From: Chimonanthus salicifolius
Lineage: Eukaryota > Streptophyta > Magnoliopsida > Laurales > Calycanthaceae
Reading direction: 5' to 3'
Assembly (NCBI GenBank): GCA_013350335.1
Contig: CM023539.1
Span: 17,138,223 to 17,202,222 of the forward strand
DNA: 64,000 bases
This document shows positions 35,079 through 48,175 of this stretch, one piece after another. The position numbers were made by a program, and so were the translations under genes. Each line of letters starts with the position of its first letter. The stretch's first letter is position 1. The notes below the pieces were generated by a model, which was given only the letters and a program-made list of their open reading frames with translations, ran no database searches and was not told the DNA's origin.

Positions 35079-38000
35079 ATTTCCATTCTGGCACCGGTAA
35101 GGGTGCGAGTAAACCCGGTGGCTTCCGATGTTCTGCCTTGACCTGCTGACAGGTTAAGCAACGAGCAACAAACTGTGCCACGTCTTTCTTAAGTCCATGC
35201 CACCAATAGTGCCTCTTAAGATCATGGTACATCTTGGTGGTGCCCGGGTGAATAGAGAGTTTTGTTTGGTGTGCTTCAATCAGCAACTCTCTTCTGCAAT
35301 TCTTGGGCACATATGTCCTACCTCGGAACATAAGACCCTGTCCCGGTCGTAATTCCCATTCCGGTACAACTTCACCGGTAGACATTTTAGCCCATATTTC
35401 CTCCACCTCTGGATCTGTTCGTTGTTCCCGTTCAATCTCGGAGACCATGTGGGATCGTATGATCAGATTATATATGGTTCCATGATTATTCAGATAGAGT
35501 TTAAACTCTCTGATGGTATTCAACACCTCCCATTCTGTTCTGATCATACTGGCCACTGTCGCAGGTGATATGCGGCTGAGAGCATCCGCCACTTTGTTCG
35601 CCTTGCCAGGATGATACCGGAGTGCGAACTCATAATCTGCCAAGTATTCCATCCATCTACGTTGTCTCATGTTAAGTTCCTTCTGATCAAATAGGTACTT
35701 TAGGCTCTTATGGTCTGAGAATACTTCAAACTTCTCACCATAAAGGTAGTGTCTCCAGCTTTTAAGAGCGAAGACCACTGCTGCCAGTTCCAGATCATGT
35801 GTGGGATAATTGCGCTCATGAATTTTCAACTGTCTTGACCCGTACGCCACCGCCCTATTACCTTGACTGAGCGTACACCCCAGTCCCTCTCCTGAGGCAT
35901 CACAGTACACCTCATAGTTTCTGCCTCTTTCCGGCAAGATCAAAATAGGAGCGGTTGTAAGCTTCTCCTTTAGCTCCTCAAATCTCCGGTTGCACAGATC
36001 TGACCATTCAAATTTGACTCCTTTCTGAGTGAGTCGGGTAAGTGGGGCTGCAATCTTGGAGAAATCCATAATAAATTTCCTGTAGTAACCGGCCAATCCC
36101 AGAAAACTGCGGATCTCGGTCACATTCGTCGGTGCTTTCCACTCCCTCACTGCCGCTACCTTAGCCGGGTCTACAGCTATGCCTTCCTCCGATATAACGT
36201 GCCCCAAGAAATTGACCTCTGATAGCCAAAATTCACACTTGCTGGCTTTGGCATACAACTGGTTCCTCTTAAGGGTGTTCAGAACTATCCGCAGGTGTTC
36301 AGCATGTTCCTCCTGACTCTTGGAATAGATCAGGATGTCATCAATAAATACAATTACAAACTGATCCAAGTAAGGACGGAATATCCTATTCATCAGGTCC
36401 ATGAACACCGCCGGTGCATTAGTAAGCCCAAACGGCATGACTACATACTCATATAATCCATACCGTGTCCTGAAGGCTGTCTTCTCTATGTCTTCCTCTC
36501 TAACCCGGATTTGATGGTATCCGGACATCAGATCAATCTTGGAAAAGTGAGAGGAACCCCTAAGCTGATCAAACAGATCATCAATCCTGGGTAGGGGATA
36601 TTTATTCCTGACAGTCAACTGGTTCAATTTTCTATAATCCACACACATCCGAAGGGTACCGTCCTTCTTCTTAACAAACAATACCGGGGCTCCCCATGCG
36701 GATGTGCTGTTCCGAATAAAGCCCAGCCTGAGCAGTTCATCAATCTGCTTTTTCAACTCAGTCATCTCAGCCGGTGCCATCCTGTAATGAGGTAATGATA
36801 CTAGAGCTGCGCCGGGGTATAATTTAATCTCAAAGTCTATCTCCCTCTTAGGTGGCAGACCAGGGAGCTCTGTTGGAAATACCTCGGCATAATCTACTAC
36901 CACCGCCGGAAGTTCAGCTATTGGTGCCTTATCTAATCTGAGGGTGTTCAAGGCAAGATGATTCAATTCTTCCTGCAGCCTTCTAGGAATGCCCTGTCGG
37001 TCAGCGGGCACTATATACCGCCTTCCTTCGGGTGACCAAAATATCACTCTACGAAGATGGCAATCAATATGGGCCTGATACGTAGCCAACCAGTCCATGC
37101 CAAATATAACATCGTACTCAGCCATATCGATTACTAAATAATTGAACTCGAATCTGAATCCAGCGAGTTCAGTGTTCAGTGCCGTGCATATGAGCCCCAA
37201 AGATGTGTCTCCGACAGGGGATACAATAGTAAGTGAGGTGGACATATTCTGTACTAATGTGCCCGTAGCAGATATGAATGCAGCAGATATAAATGAACGG
37301 GAAGCTCCAGAATCAAATAATGTAACTGCATAAGAACTACCAACTACGGCCATACCTTGAATCACCGAGTGGTCCACTGCTACTGGAGAAGGTATAGCAA
37401 AAAGTCGTCCTGATCCCGTAGGGTTTGGCGCCCGTCCTGCCTGATTGTATGTTCTGCCCCCTCGCGGCGGAGCTGATCTAACTGGAGGGCGGGAGGAACC
37501 CTTGAAGTTAGAGGGTCTGCTGAGCTGCGGACACTCCCTCTTGAAGTGACCCTGTTGGCCACACTGATAGCAAGTGTTCCCACCTCTAGGATCCTGGGTA
37601 ACTGATGCTGACTGGGAGGGCTGATTGGGGCGAAAGCCCCCTTTAGATCCAGTGGAGGATGAGGGTCTGCTGCAACTCGGGCGGAACCTCTTATTGGGTT
37701 GAAATGCACCCCGCCCACTCTGCCATCGGCGATTGTTATGCCGTGCTTCCTCATTCAATTCCCGCTCCACTATAGTGGCCCTGCCGACCACCCCTGCCAA
37801 TGTAGGTTCCTTGAATACTGTCACCCTAGTTTTGATGCTCGGCCGAAGGCCCCGTTCAAACTTACGGGCCCTCCGGTGCTCAGTGTCCACCATGTAGAAC
37901 GCGTAGACAGATAGTCGAAGGAACTCCTGGTGGTACTCTGCCACTGTCATATTGCCTTGTACTAATGATATAAAAGCTTCAGTCTGGCTCTCCCTTTCTT

Positions 38001-38517
38001 CCTCCGGGAAAAACTGCTCTAGAAAAGTGGCTGAGAACCATTCCCAAGTCATGGCAATTCTTTCCCCTTCTGGCACCAGTGATTGTTGCTTTTCTACCAC
38101 TTCCCACCAATTACCGGCATCCTCAATCAGTTGAGATGTTGCCAGTAAGATTCTGTCAGCCGGACTGGAAACCTGAAGCAGATTTAAGATCTGAGTGATC
38201 TTCTTTAACCAGTGATCTGCTCCTACAGCCCCTTCTTTTCCTCTAAAGTAGGGAGGACGCTGTTGCTGGAAGTCTTTAACCATCTTCCGCTTACTAGTGT
38301 CACTAGTAGTAGCATTTCCGTCGCTAGTAGTCGCATTTCCGCTCAAATGTTGCTGAAGAACAGCAGCGACTGCCGCTTGAACTACATCTTTTAGCTCGGG
38401 AGGTACACCTTGTATGTTGATATTATTCTGTTCCTCCTCCCGATGGGGTACCTCCTCTTCCTGGCGAGGTGGTGATACCTCTTTCTGGTTGCGACGAGTC
38501 CTTCTCTTCGGAGCCAT
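35079..38517 (-). CDS. T5 gag-pol, N-terminal fragment (gag, NC, PR, RT, RNase H, IN zinc domain)
   Basis: Begins at ATG 38517 ([12 protein letters not shown], same start as P gag) and stays open to the T6 insertion at 35083. By residue: gag capsid domain about 60-250, zinc knuckle [14 protein letters not shown] 316-329, protease LFDSGAS with DSG 402-404, reverse transcriptase FIDDILIYS with Asp 726-727, RNase H with DASGEGLG and SDHKSLKYL, and the integrase HHCC region ([11 protein letters not shown]...CLTCQQVK). The rest of integrase is 24897-23829. With T6 and one TSD copy removed the frame has 1,501 codons including the stop and no lesion, so this was a full single-frame gag-pol. Protease has DSGASRSF where P has DSGASHSF. 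Confidence 0.94.
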
Positions 38518-39032
38518 TTCCTAGTCATCGAAAACACTGACTTAGTTCCTTTTCAAATGGAGGAAAAAGAAAAGAAAAAAAATACTAAACAATATACTTT
38601 GTTTCTCATTTTTGGGGAAGATTGCCAAATAAGCACACTTGGTTTGGGGAAAACTTCCCAAGTATCTATGTTTCGTTCCATTTGTGAAATCGGGGAATTT
38701 TCTCCTATGTTCAATAAGCCTACCATCATTCCGTCAAATTTGGGGAAGACCTAGATTTGTTTTCTCATGTCGGGAAAATGTAACCCTACTTGCTATGTTT
38801 GATAATACCGACTTACATTGATTGATTTTTTTTTTTTTTTTCTTCCCTTGCTATCATCCCTCTCCGTCAATTGTTGTTCTCAGATTAAACCCTTCAGTTT
38901 GAGTCAATCGAAGTAATTTAACCCGGCCCCCGTGCAGCGGTCTCCGAAGAGTCGGTCGGTTGGGATTCTTAGCCGTCAGTGAGACGTGCAACCGTCTTAA
39001 TCTTACTTCGAGAGATTCAATCTTCCGAATTC
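38518..39032 (-). other. T5 untranslated leader
   Basis: Contains no gene. On the minus strand the part next to the primer site is conserved with P, T3 and T6 (GACGGTTGCACGTCTCACTG and GAATCCCAACCGACCGACTC). A run of about 20 T (38825-38843) corresponds to the A run in the P leader. Short open frames at 38557-38821 read antisense and are rejected. Confidence 0.6.
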
Positions 39033-39044
39033 GCTCTGATACCA
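39033..39044 (-). other. T5 primer binding site
   Basis: In reverse complement this reads TGGTATCAGAGC, two bases from the LTR end at 39047. Confidence 0.9.
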
Positions 39045-39046
39045 AC

Positions 39047-42000
39047 TGTAACGCCCGCCCCTTTTCACCGTAACATCAGAGTATTTTTTTTTTTTTTTTT
39101 TTTTTAATAAAAGTGACAAAGGGCGCGGACGTCACGACGCGAGTTAAGTTCCGAGCTTCTAAAGCCCGGCCCTTAACTGGCCAACCCTACGCGTGCGTGG
39201 AACATAAGTCCACGAGTACGGTTCACGCGTAGCAAGTAAGCTCACGGAACATAAAAATAAATGCGGATGATCATAGAACTATCCTACCAGTTCTTCAGAT
39301 AGCAGGGAAGAAATACCCAATTAATTACGAAAGTGCCATTATACTGTATTATCCAAAATAATACCTAAACATAGCAAACCACCTAAATTATTACATTTCC
39401 GACAAGCTAACTATACAAATACATCTTTTTCAAAATAAAGTACAACAAAATAATTAATCCGCCTCCCCAAGCTCCTAAGCTTGGCTTCCGTCTCGCCCTT
39501 CCGGTCCGCCATCTCCTGCATTGTCAGCTAGGGTAGAAGTAGGGCGTTAGAACAACGCGTCCAGTAGGATTCCGAGTAGGGCTAGCACATGGGTTAGTAA
39601 TAACCACATACAGATAATAACACAGTGAAAACTATAAATCACCATATACTGAAATATAAGTACATGATATGCCATGGGTGTCAATGTTATGAATCCCACC
39701 TCATTCCTGCCATATACTGTCATATCCCTCTTGACGGAAAAACCTCGTCAAGATATGTCCAACCGCAAAATATCCCCCTTGACGGCAAAGCCTCGTCAAG
39801 GTGTCCCCATGCCTGTTCTCGGTCGCCCCGATGGAGCATGGACTCCGGTTTGTTTATTTTTTTCCGCCCATGCCATGCATGAGATGTAATGCATTATGCT
39901 ATGTAATATGTATATCTCATACCCTTAATATACCATACATAGCCTTACCATATAATGCATAATCTTAAAAATAATAAACCATAGTATTAAACATAATGTC
40001 CATAATCATAGAACAATTTTTTTTAAGATCAATCCCAAAGTCAACCAAAATAATATAAATATACCATAACACATCCATGGCTTACAAGTAGGTAGAAATC
40101 CTACCGAATACCGACTCGCGTCTTTATTTCGTTTTCGTCCGACAATCCGGCTACCGACTAGCGTACCGCTCGCGCTATCCGGTACCTTATTAAATTACCA
40201 AATCAATCCAAGTTTTAATCATTTCCAAGCCCATAAATCATAACTTAGTGAGTTTCTTCATTTTAGCCAATAATTACCATTTGTGCCACTACCCCTTTAC
40301 ATAACCAATTACTCATTCATTCATGCCTATTTAAGCCTAAAATTGATCCACAACCTAGGTCCTTAACTTAGGTCCATTATTGACTTACCAAAACATTAAA
40401 AATTTGTCATGTAATTAATCTAACCTTATTCATTTAAACCAATCCAAAACCCCATACTTAACCCTTTAAATGGTTCACCAATGGGCCATGGGTTCAAAAT
40501 ACCCAATTCATCAATTTTTCCCATTTTGTTTTCTTTGGCCTACTTATACATTTGAACCCATCACAAGCCCTTCCATGAAGGGGCTTAACTTATACATTTC
40601 AATCATCATCCTTTATCACTCTTTAAATCCATTTACAATCATCATCAAACCATCATAAAACCATCATTTTCCCCATTTTTTGTACTCATTTAAACTACCA
40701 TTACACCACCATAGGGTTCGGCCATTCACCATGGCCGAACCCATGGTTCATGATCCAATAATTTTAACCTTAAACACTCCATTATAATTTCCTCAATTGC
40801 CTACATTTAATCATTTTAAAACCCTAAAATCATTAACATTCTCCATGCTTCCATTTTTACATAATTAAATTACACAATGTCCTCCATACCTTAAAACCCT
40901 AAGAAAATCACACATTACCTTCCAATTCCACATAATTCCATGCTTAATAACTTAATTACATTACACAATGCACACAATATATTTTTCCAATTTCTTACCC
41001 TAACCCTAATTCACCCATTTAGGGTTTTCTCCATCTTCCACCCTTCCATTTAATGTATCTAAATTCCATAGTATAAAATCACCTATCCACCATTAATTTC
41101 ACAAAAATAAATTCCATTTCTTAAACCCTAAAATCCAAAATTCTTTTAGTTAAGAAATACTCACTATCCGACGTCTCCTCCGATTTCCGCCGCTCCCGTC
41201 GGTCTCCGTAGCCTCCTCTCTCTTTCTTCTTGATCTTTTATAGGTTAAGATCTTTGATCAAGGGTGGCAACTCCCAACCTTAAAATCAGCCATGTTAGGT
41301 TTGAATTTGAGAGATGAAAAGAGGAAAAGATGATGAGAGGAAGATGATGACCTTAATCTTAGAGCGAACTCCCTCCAAATTCCATTTTTTTTCCTTCTCT
41401 CCTTGAGCTCCTTCTCTTTTTTTTTTCTTCTCTCCTTCACTTGGACATGGGACGGCAATGGAGGAGTGAAAATGGAGAGAGTTGAATGAAAAGAGAATGG
41501 AAAAGACATCAAGGCTTATCCCCATTTTTTTTTACTTTACATTAATTACCTTCACCAACCTTAAGATATTTTGAGATATTTAAGTTGCTTTATGACTTAT
41601 AACTCCACCCCTCTAAGTCCCAACGTGTTCCATTTTTTTGAGCTTGGGATGAGGTGAGTTTTCACCTCATGGGCCCCCTTTGACCACTCTTAACTACATG
41701 TTAAATAATTTAATTATTTAATTACTTAGTTACTTTAATTCCCATTTACTTATTTAAATCACCTTAGGTTAATTCATTATACTTAACCTAATTCCATTAT
41801 TCCACCCATGGTTGACCAAATCAACCATGGTGGTCGGCCCCACCAAACCTTGGGTCCACACTTGGCCACATCACCATTGTTTAATTCAAAATAACTTAGG
41901 TGATTTAAAATCATTGAATTCACTCTAAGTGGATTACCATTGGGCCTATGGCCCAATTACATTTCCATCTAGCCCATTTACCTTGGAGCATACCCATCTT

Positions 42001-42212
42001 GACCCATTGGGTCCCAAATGGGTATTTGACCCAATTTGACCATTCTTGACCCATTTAAATAAATTTAAATCCAAACATAGTCTATTGGGCCACACTTGGG
42101 CCTTTATCCAATTTTGGCCCATTTACCATTTACTCCACCAATTTTCTAATTTCCATCATTAAAATAAATAATATTCACATTTATATTAATTCCAAAATTC
42201 CGAGACCTTACA
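39047..42212 (-). repeat. T5 5' LTR (3,166 bp)
   Basis: Pair of 20599-23766. Differences noticed include a short deletion near 39700, single substitutions near 39166 and 39560, and one base near 41696. The GGTTCGGCC palindrome is at 40715-40742. Confidence 0.92.
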
Positions 42213-42217
42213 TTCAT

Positions 42218-42790
42218 TGTGTTATTATCTGTATGCTGTTATTACTAATCCATGTGCTAGCCCTACTCGGAGTCCTACTGGGCGTGTGGTCTAACGCCCT
42301 ACTTCTACCCTAGCTGATGACACAGGAAATGCCGGAGCAGAAGGACGAGACGGGAGCCAAGCTTAGGAGCTTGGGAAGGCGGACTAATTATTTTGTTTAA
42401 GTTTATTTTGGGAAATGTGTATTTATATAGTTTAGCTTGTCGGAAATGTAATATTTTAGACTTATTAATATGATTTGGATTTTATTGTAGACATATGATG
42501 TTATGGCATTTTAGTAATTAAATGATGAAATCTTCCCTGCTATCTAGAAAAAATTGGTAGGGTAGTATCTATTATCATTCCGCATTTAATGCATTATTCC
42601 TCGAGCTTATTTCTACGGGTGAACCATTCTCCGTGGAGTCCTTTCCACGCACCCGTAGGGTTGGCTAGTTAAGGGCCGGGCTTTAGAAGCTCAGACTTAA
42701 CTCGCGTTGTGACGTCCACGCCCTTTGTCACTTATTAATTAAAAAAAAAAATTAGACTCTGATTTTCGGTAAAAAGGGGCGGGCGTTACA
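42218..42790 (+). repeat. T4 solo LTR, 3' part
   Basis: Continuation of 17363-20598 after T5. It contains the conserved box TACTGGGCGTGTGGTCTAAC...CTACCCTAG (to 42313) and ends GGGGCGGGCGTTACA. The T4 TSD follows at 42791-42795. Confidence 0.9.
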
Positions 42791-43641
42791 GAAACCATGG
42801 ACTTGGGGTGGTGGTTTCATTTCAACCACCACCACTCAAGGTATGAAGACCCATACCTCTCATCATAAGGTCAAATGGTCAATGGGAAGTAGACCAAACC
42901 ACTCCCACCTTAAACCCCCAAACCGTTGGCTTGGTGGTGGTTTGGTCTCAACCACCACCACCAAGGACAAGGATGCTTGGTGGGTGAAGGCCATCATGCA
43001 AGTGTGTGGGCTAAGGCATCAAGGAATGGAATGGGTTTCACCTTACCACTCATCTCACTCTCTTTCTCTCCTCCTCCCTCTCACCACCTACCCCATTCAA
43101 GGAAGAAAGAAGGAGAAGAAACTTAGAAGAAAGGGAAGAAGAAACTAAGTGTTGACCGACCACCCAAGACCCAAGCTTGAGATATTTTCTCCATTCCCTT
43201 CCTCTCTCTCTCTCCCTCAAAATCTAACCCTACCATTAGCCGAACCCAAACCTTGGTGATCTTACCTTGATCAAGCTCACCATTGGCCGAGTATCAAGGA
43301 GAAAGAAGAAGGAGAAAGACTAAGGAAAAAGAGGAGCAAGAGACAATCGGGAGAACCACGGATTGTAAGTATCTCTAAACAAGAGATTAAGTTATTAATG
43401 GTTTAAAATGGAATCCATTTCTCAGAATGAATGACGGCCACAAGTGTAGTGGGCCTTAGACCCAAGATCCATCAAGTGATTAGATGAGAAATGGAGGACA
43501 AGAGGAGAGATAGATTAAGAAAGATAATAAATTAAGGACATTATGTATTTGAGATTTGTTAAGCATGGAAATGTAATTTTTTTTAAGGAAACCATGAAGG
43601 AAGAGAGTACAAAATATGCAATGGAGAAGACTGACAAAATA

Positions 43642-44131
43642 GTCAGTCGACTGAATCAAAGATTCAGTCAACTGAACTGATAATGGACGAATCAGAAATG
43701 AGTTTCTGGGAGTTTCAGCCGACTGAATAAGGGATTCAGCCGACTGAACTAAAGGTGGCTGATAATAGAAGGAGTTTCTGGGAGTTTCAGCCGACTGAAT
43801 CTGATGATTCAGTCGATTGAACACAAATGTCTCGGATGAGAAAAGGGTTCTGGAAGTTTCAGTCGACTGAATCGTATATTCAGTTGACTGAAAATAAACT
43901 GGCAGAACAAACAGATAATCTGATACAAATTCAGCCGACTGAATTTGTGATTCAGTCGACTGAAAAGGGTACGAACCATGTTTCAGCCGACTGAATGTGT
44001 ATTTCAGTCGACTGAAACTGAACTGGCAAGACAAACAGACAATCTGATTCGAAGTCAGCCGACTGAATCTGTGATTCAGTTGACTAAACTCCTGATTCAG
44101 TCGACTGAACTCCTAATTCAATCGACTGAAT
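43642..44131. repeat. Array of TTCAGYCGACTGAA palindromes in T3 5' LTR
   Basis: About 16 copies of a 12-14-bp palindrome, core CAGTCGACTG or CAGCCGACTG. They are mostly in pairs separated by 4-8 bases, so each pair is itself an inverted repeat (CAGCCGACTGAAT, short loop, ATTCAGTCGACTGAA). Pairs are 30-60 bp apart in unrelated sequence. In translation they give repeated QSTESVIQSTE-like peptides on both strands. Confidence 0.9.
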
Positions 44132-44379
44132 TGAAGAGAACGGTTTTGAGTATTTTCAGTGGTCGCTGATAAATGGTGGTTATGTTAAATTAAAAGGACT
44201 GATTTTAATGATCCTACGACATGATTGGTAAGTCATTAATGGACCTAAGTGTATGGATCAGTTATGGATTGAATTATGTATGTGTTTTAATCAATGGACA
44301 AAGAGACTAAGTTAAGGGCTGATTTATGATAATCTTGTAACGTGGTTAAAGATCATTAAGGAACATAGGTTTATGATCA

Positions 44380-44384
44380 GTTAG
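44380..44384. repeat. TSD of Td, left copy (GTTAG)
   Basis: GTTAG is repeated at 48171-48175. Removing Td restores GATCAGTTAGAGACTTAATC as in the 3' LTR at 56840-56860. Confidence 0.9.
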
Positions 44385-47300
44385 TGTAATGGCCCGAAAT
44401 TTTTAAATCAATAAATATGTGAATATTATTTATTTTAATGATGAAAATTGGAAATTGGTGGGATAAATGGTAAATGGGCCAAAATTTGGACAAAGGCCCA
44501 AATATGGCCCAATAGACCATGGATTGCATTTTAAAGTCATTTAAGTGGTCAATGATGGCCAATTGGGCCATGGGTGGACAAATTGAGTCAAATACCCATT
44601 TGGGACCCAATGGGTCAAGATGGTTAAGCTCTAAGGTAAATAGGTAAGATGGAAATGTAATTGGGCCATGGGCCCAAATGGTGATCCATTTAGAATGAAT
44701 TCAATGGAATTTAAATCACCTAAGTTAAGTTAAAATTTAACCAATGTGATGTGCCCAAGTGGGACCCACCTCCACCTCATCAAGTGAGGTGGCGTGTGGG
44801 CCAAGGTTTAGTGGGGCCGGTCACCATGGTTGATTTGGTCAACCATGGGTGGAGTAATGGAGTTAGGTTAAGTACAAATGGATTAACCTAAGGTAATTAT
44901 ATAATTAATTAAATAATTAAAGAATTTAAAGTGGTGGTTGAAAGTGGTCAAAGTGGGGCCAAGAGGTGAAAACCCACCTCATTCCCACCTCAAGTATGAA
45001 ACACGTTGGACTTGGTGGTGGTTATCTAAACCACCACCATAAAGCAAATAAAAGATCTTTTAAATATCTTAGGGTTGGTGGGGTCTTTAATGTAAAGAAA
45101 AATGGGGATAAGTCATGAGTTTTTTTCCCATTTTTTATCCTCTCTTCATTTTCACTCCATTCTCATTCTCCATTGCCGTCCCATGTCCAAGTGAAGGAGA
45201 GAAAGAAAGAAAAGAGAGGAGCTCAAGGAGAGAAGAAAGAAGTGGAATTTGGAGGGATATCACTCTAAGATTAAGGTTATCACCTCCCCTCTCATCATCT
45301 CTCCCTTTCCCTCTCTTAATTTAAGCTCTACTTTGGCCGATCCTAAGGTTGGGGGTTGCCACCATTGATTAAAGATCTTGACCTATCAAAGATCAAGAGG
45401 AAGGAGAGAGGAGGCTAAGGAAACCGACGGGAGTGGCGGAAGTCGGAGGAGACGACGGATGGTGAGTAGTTTCTTAAACAAGAAATTTTGGATTTTTAGG
45501 GTTTAAGAATTGGAATTTATTTTTGTGAATTTAATGGTGGTTAGATAATTCTATGCTATGGAATGTAAATCCATCAAATGGAAGGGTGGAAGATGGAGAA
45601 AACCCTAAATGGGTGAATTAGGGTTAAGGAAAAGAAATAAGTAAAAGTATTAAATGTATGGTGTAATTTATTAAATTGAGCATGGAAGTAGGTAATTGGA
45701 ATAAAATCATGGGCCATAGGGTTCGGCCATGTAGTATGGCTGAACCCCATGGTGGGTGATTTGGTATTGGATTTAATTGGTTAGGGTTTTAAGGGATGGA
45801 AGATAATGAAGGTAGCTAATGAATTTTTAGGGTTGTAAATGGTAAATGTTGGAAAAATTAAAGGGGTTTAAATAAAGAAAAATCATGGAGTGTGCGAATA
45901 ATTTTTGTGGCCTCAAGAGGCATAGAAAATGATGGATCATGAACCATGCGTCGGCCATGGTGTATGGCCGAACCCTATGGTGATGAAATGGTGATCAAAT
46001 GATGGGTTTAAAGGATAGAAAAGATGGGTTTAATATTTTGGTGAATGTAGGTATTTGGGAGCAATGAAATGAATAAGAGAATATGGCTTAGATGCATGAT
46101 TTAGACCCCTCAAGAAAGGATTATTGGTGGATCTAAAATGTTATGAATGGATCCAAGAAAAATGGAGAAAGAAACATCATGGGTTCGGCCATGGTGTATG
46201 GCCGAACCCATGACCCAAATTTTAGATCACTAATGGGTCTAAAGTTAAATGTGTATGTATAAGTTTAAATTAATGGAATTAGGTCAATAAGATGGTTGAG
46301 GTAAGTGATCTTGTAATGTGGTAGAGGAATCAATTATGGACTCAAGGTATGACTAAGAGTAATGATTTAATGGAAGGTCAATTTTTATGGGCTAATGAAG
46401 GATGTAGGTATGTGATTAGTTAATGGAGGGTTGGATTAATTAAATGGTTAATTTTAATGGCTATGTGACATGGTTCAATGGGTCATTAATGGACCTAAGT
46501 TGGGGATCTAAGTTTATGATCAATTATGGACTTAATCATGCATGGATAAATGAGTGATTAAGCATGAAAAATGAGGAAGTGGCAAAACCGTAATTAGTGG
46601 CCAAATTCAAGAATTCCATGGAAATTGATCATGGACTTAGGGGATCTAATGTAATAACCTTATAAGTGATTAATAAAGCCTAGGGTGGCCGAATTTTAAG
46701 ACTTATGGGATTAAAAGGTTTAATAGATGACATGGGGACCCACAAAACCTAAATAGTGACCGGTTTTTCATATGGGCTTAGAAATGGTTAAAACTTGAAC
46801 TGATTTGGAAATTTAATAAGGTATTGGATATCGCGGGCAATACGCATGACGGTAGCTGGACTATCGGACGAAAACGAAATGAAGAAGCGAGTCAGTATTC
46901 AGTAGGATTCTAACCTTTTTGTAAGCCATGGATTGAGTGATGGTTTCCTTGAATTATTTCGGAAATTATATGGTGTGTTTTAAGATTGGTTTTGAATTAT
47001 GTATTATGTAGGGGTTTTTACTTGATTCATTCCGGTAAGCATATGATTGGTTTAAAATGGGTTTTAATGCTATGATGTGATTATGGAGGCTTTGCTTGAT
47101 CTATTTTGGGTAATCAAGTTATATGTTTTATTGATGAGATTTTCTTTAAATGTTATGGTTTGTTATTATATTCATTACATGGCATATGGCATCTACATCT
47201 CATGCATGGCATGGGAGGGATATGACAGGGGAAGGATAAAATGAAACCGGAGTCCATTCTCCGTCGGGGCGACCGATAAACAGACATGGAGATATTTTGA

Positions 47301-48170
47301 TGTGTTTGATGTATAAGGGATGTTGTATGTAATTATGATACCTTGATGATGGTTCTTCCATCAAGGGGGAGGATTTGTGATTGTTTTATATCTGGACGAG
47401 GTTTTGCCGTCCAGGGGAATGATTTGTGATTGTTTTATATCTGGACGAGGTTTTGCCGTCTAGGGGGATGATTTGTGATTGTTTGTATCTTGACGAGGTT
47501 TGGCCGTCAAGGGGGATATGTCAGCATGATGGTATGGATGATGAGTGAGATTCATAACACAGACACCCATGGCATAACATTCATTTTATGGTCTTCGTTA
47601 TGTATTATCTATATGCTTTGTTATCACTAATCCATGTGTTAGCCCTACTCGGAGTCCTACTGGGCACGTGGTCTAACGCCCTACTTCTACCCTAGCTGAC
47701 GATGCAGGAGATGGCGGAACGGAAGGAGAGGACGGGAGTCAAGTTTAGGAGCTTGGGAAGGCGGACTAATTATTTTGTTTAAGTTTATTTTGAGAAAATG
47801 TGTATTTGTATAGTTTAGCTTGTCGGAAATGTAATAACTTAGATGTCTTGCTATGTTTTATAAATTATTTTGGAAAGTACGGTATGAGGGCATTTTAGTA
47901 ATTTAATGGATATCTCTTCCCTGTTATCTGAAAATTGGTAGGATAGTGTCTATTGTCATCCGCATTGATTTTTATGTGTTGCGAGCTTACTTTTTACGCG
48001 TGAACCGTACTCGTGCATTTATGTTCCACGCACGCGTAGGGTTAGCCAGTTAAGGCCGGGCTTTAGAAGCTCGGAACTTAACTCGCGTCGTGACGTCCGT
48101 GCCCTTTGTCACTTTTACATTAAAAAAAAAAATTAGACTCTGATTATGGTGAAAAGGGGCGGGTGTTACA
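44385..48170 (+). mobile_element. Td: uninterrupted solo LTR (3,786 bp)
   Basis: Starts TGTAATGGCCCG and ends GGGCGGGTGTTACA, with a TSD on both sides and no internal region. It is the only unbroken copy of the T2/T4/Td family here, so it is the reference for aligning the other two. It has U3-type palindromes near 44672, 44770 and 44824, a GGTGAGTAG donor-like site at 45462, GGTTCGGCC palindromes at 45719-45745 and 46182-46209 (and a damaged one near 45952), a 49-bp repeat at 47341-47517 and the acceptor-like box ending 47695. No genes. Confidence 0.92.
47341..47517. repeat. 49-bp tandem repeat in Td
   Basis: Units with TCTGGACGAGGTTTTGCCGTC followed by GGGGAATGATTTGTGATTG start at about 47391, 47440 and 47489, with a diverged unit before them. 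Each unit holds an inverted pair GACGA/CGTC or TTGACGAGG/CCGTCAA. Confidence 0.8.
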
Positions 48171-48175
48171 GTTAG

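Larger units (their letters stand above)
20599..42212 (-). mobile_element. T5: full-length Tekay-like retrotransposon, otherwise intact, split by T6
   Basis: On the minus strand, T5 has a 5' LTR (42212-39047), primer site, gag-pol from 38517, polypurine tract and 3' LTR (23766-20599). The LTRs are 3,166 and 3,168 bp and differ at only a few places by eye. The perfect TSD TTCAT lies inside T4. Without T6 the gag-pol frame is continuous, so T5 was probably coding-competent when T6 landed. It is the youngest autonomous-type element in the window. Confidence 0.93.
42796..44384 (+). repeat. T3 5' LTR, piece 3
   Basis: Matches the T3 3' LTR from about 55184 to 56851. It contains CT/GA-rich leader, a GTAAGTATCTC donor-like site at 43366 and the TTCAGYCGACTGAA array. 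It ends at the Td TSD. Frames at 42843-43148 and 43480-44169 are repeat and leader translations, not genes. Confidence 0.9.

Noticed and set aside
43480..44034. 184-codon minus-strand frame with FSRLK/QSTESQIQSAE repeats (and partners at 56202-56498)
   Set aside because: It is the translation of the TTCAGYCGACTGAA palindrome array; it reads open on both strands, lies inside an LTR and has no domain.
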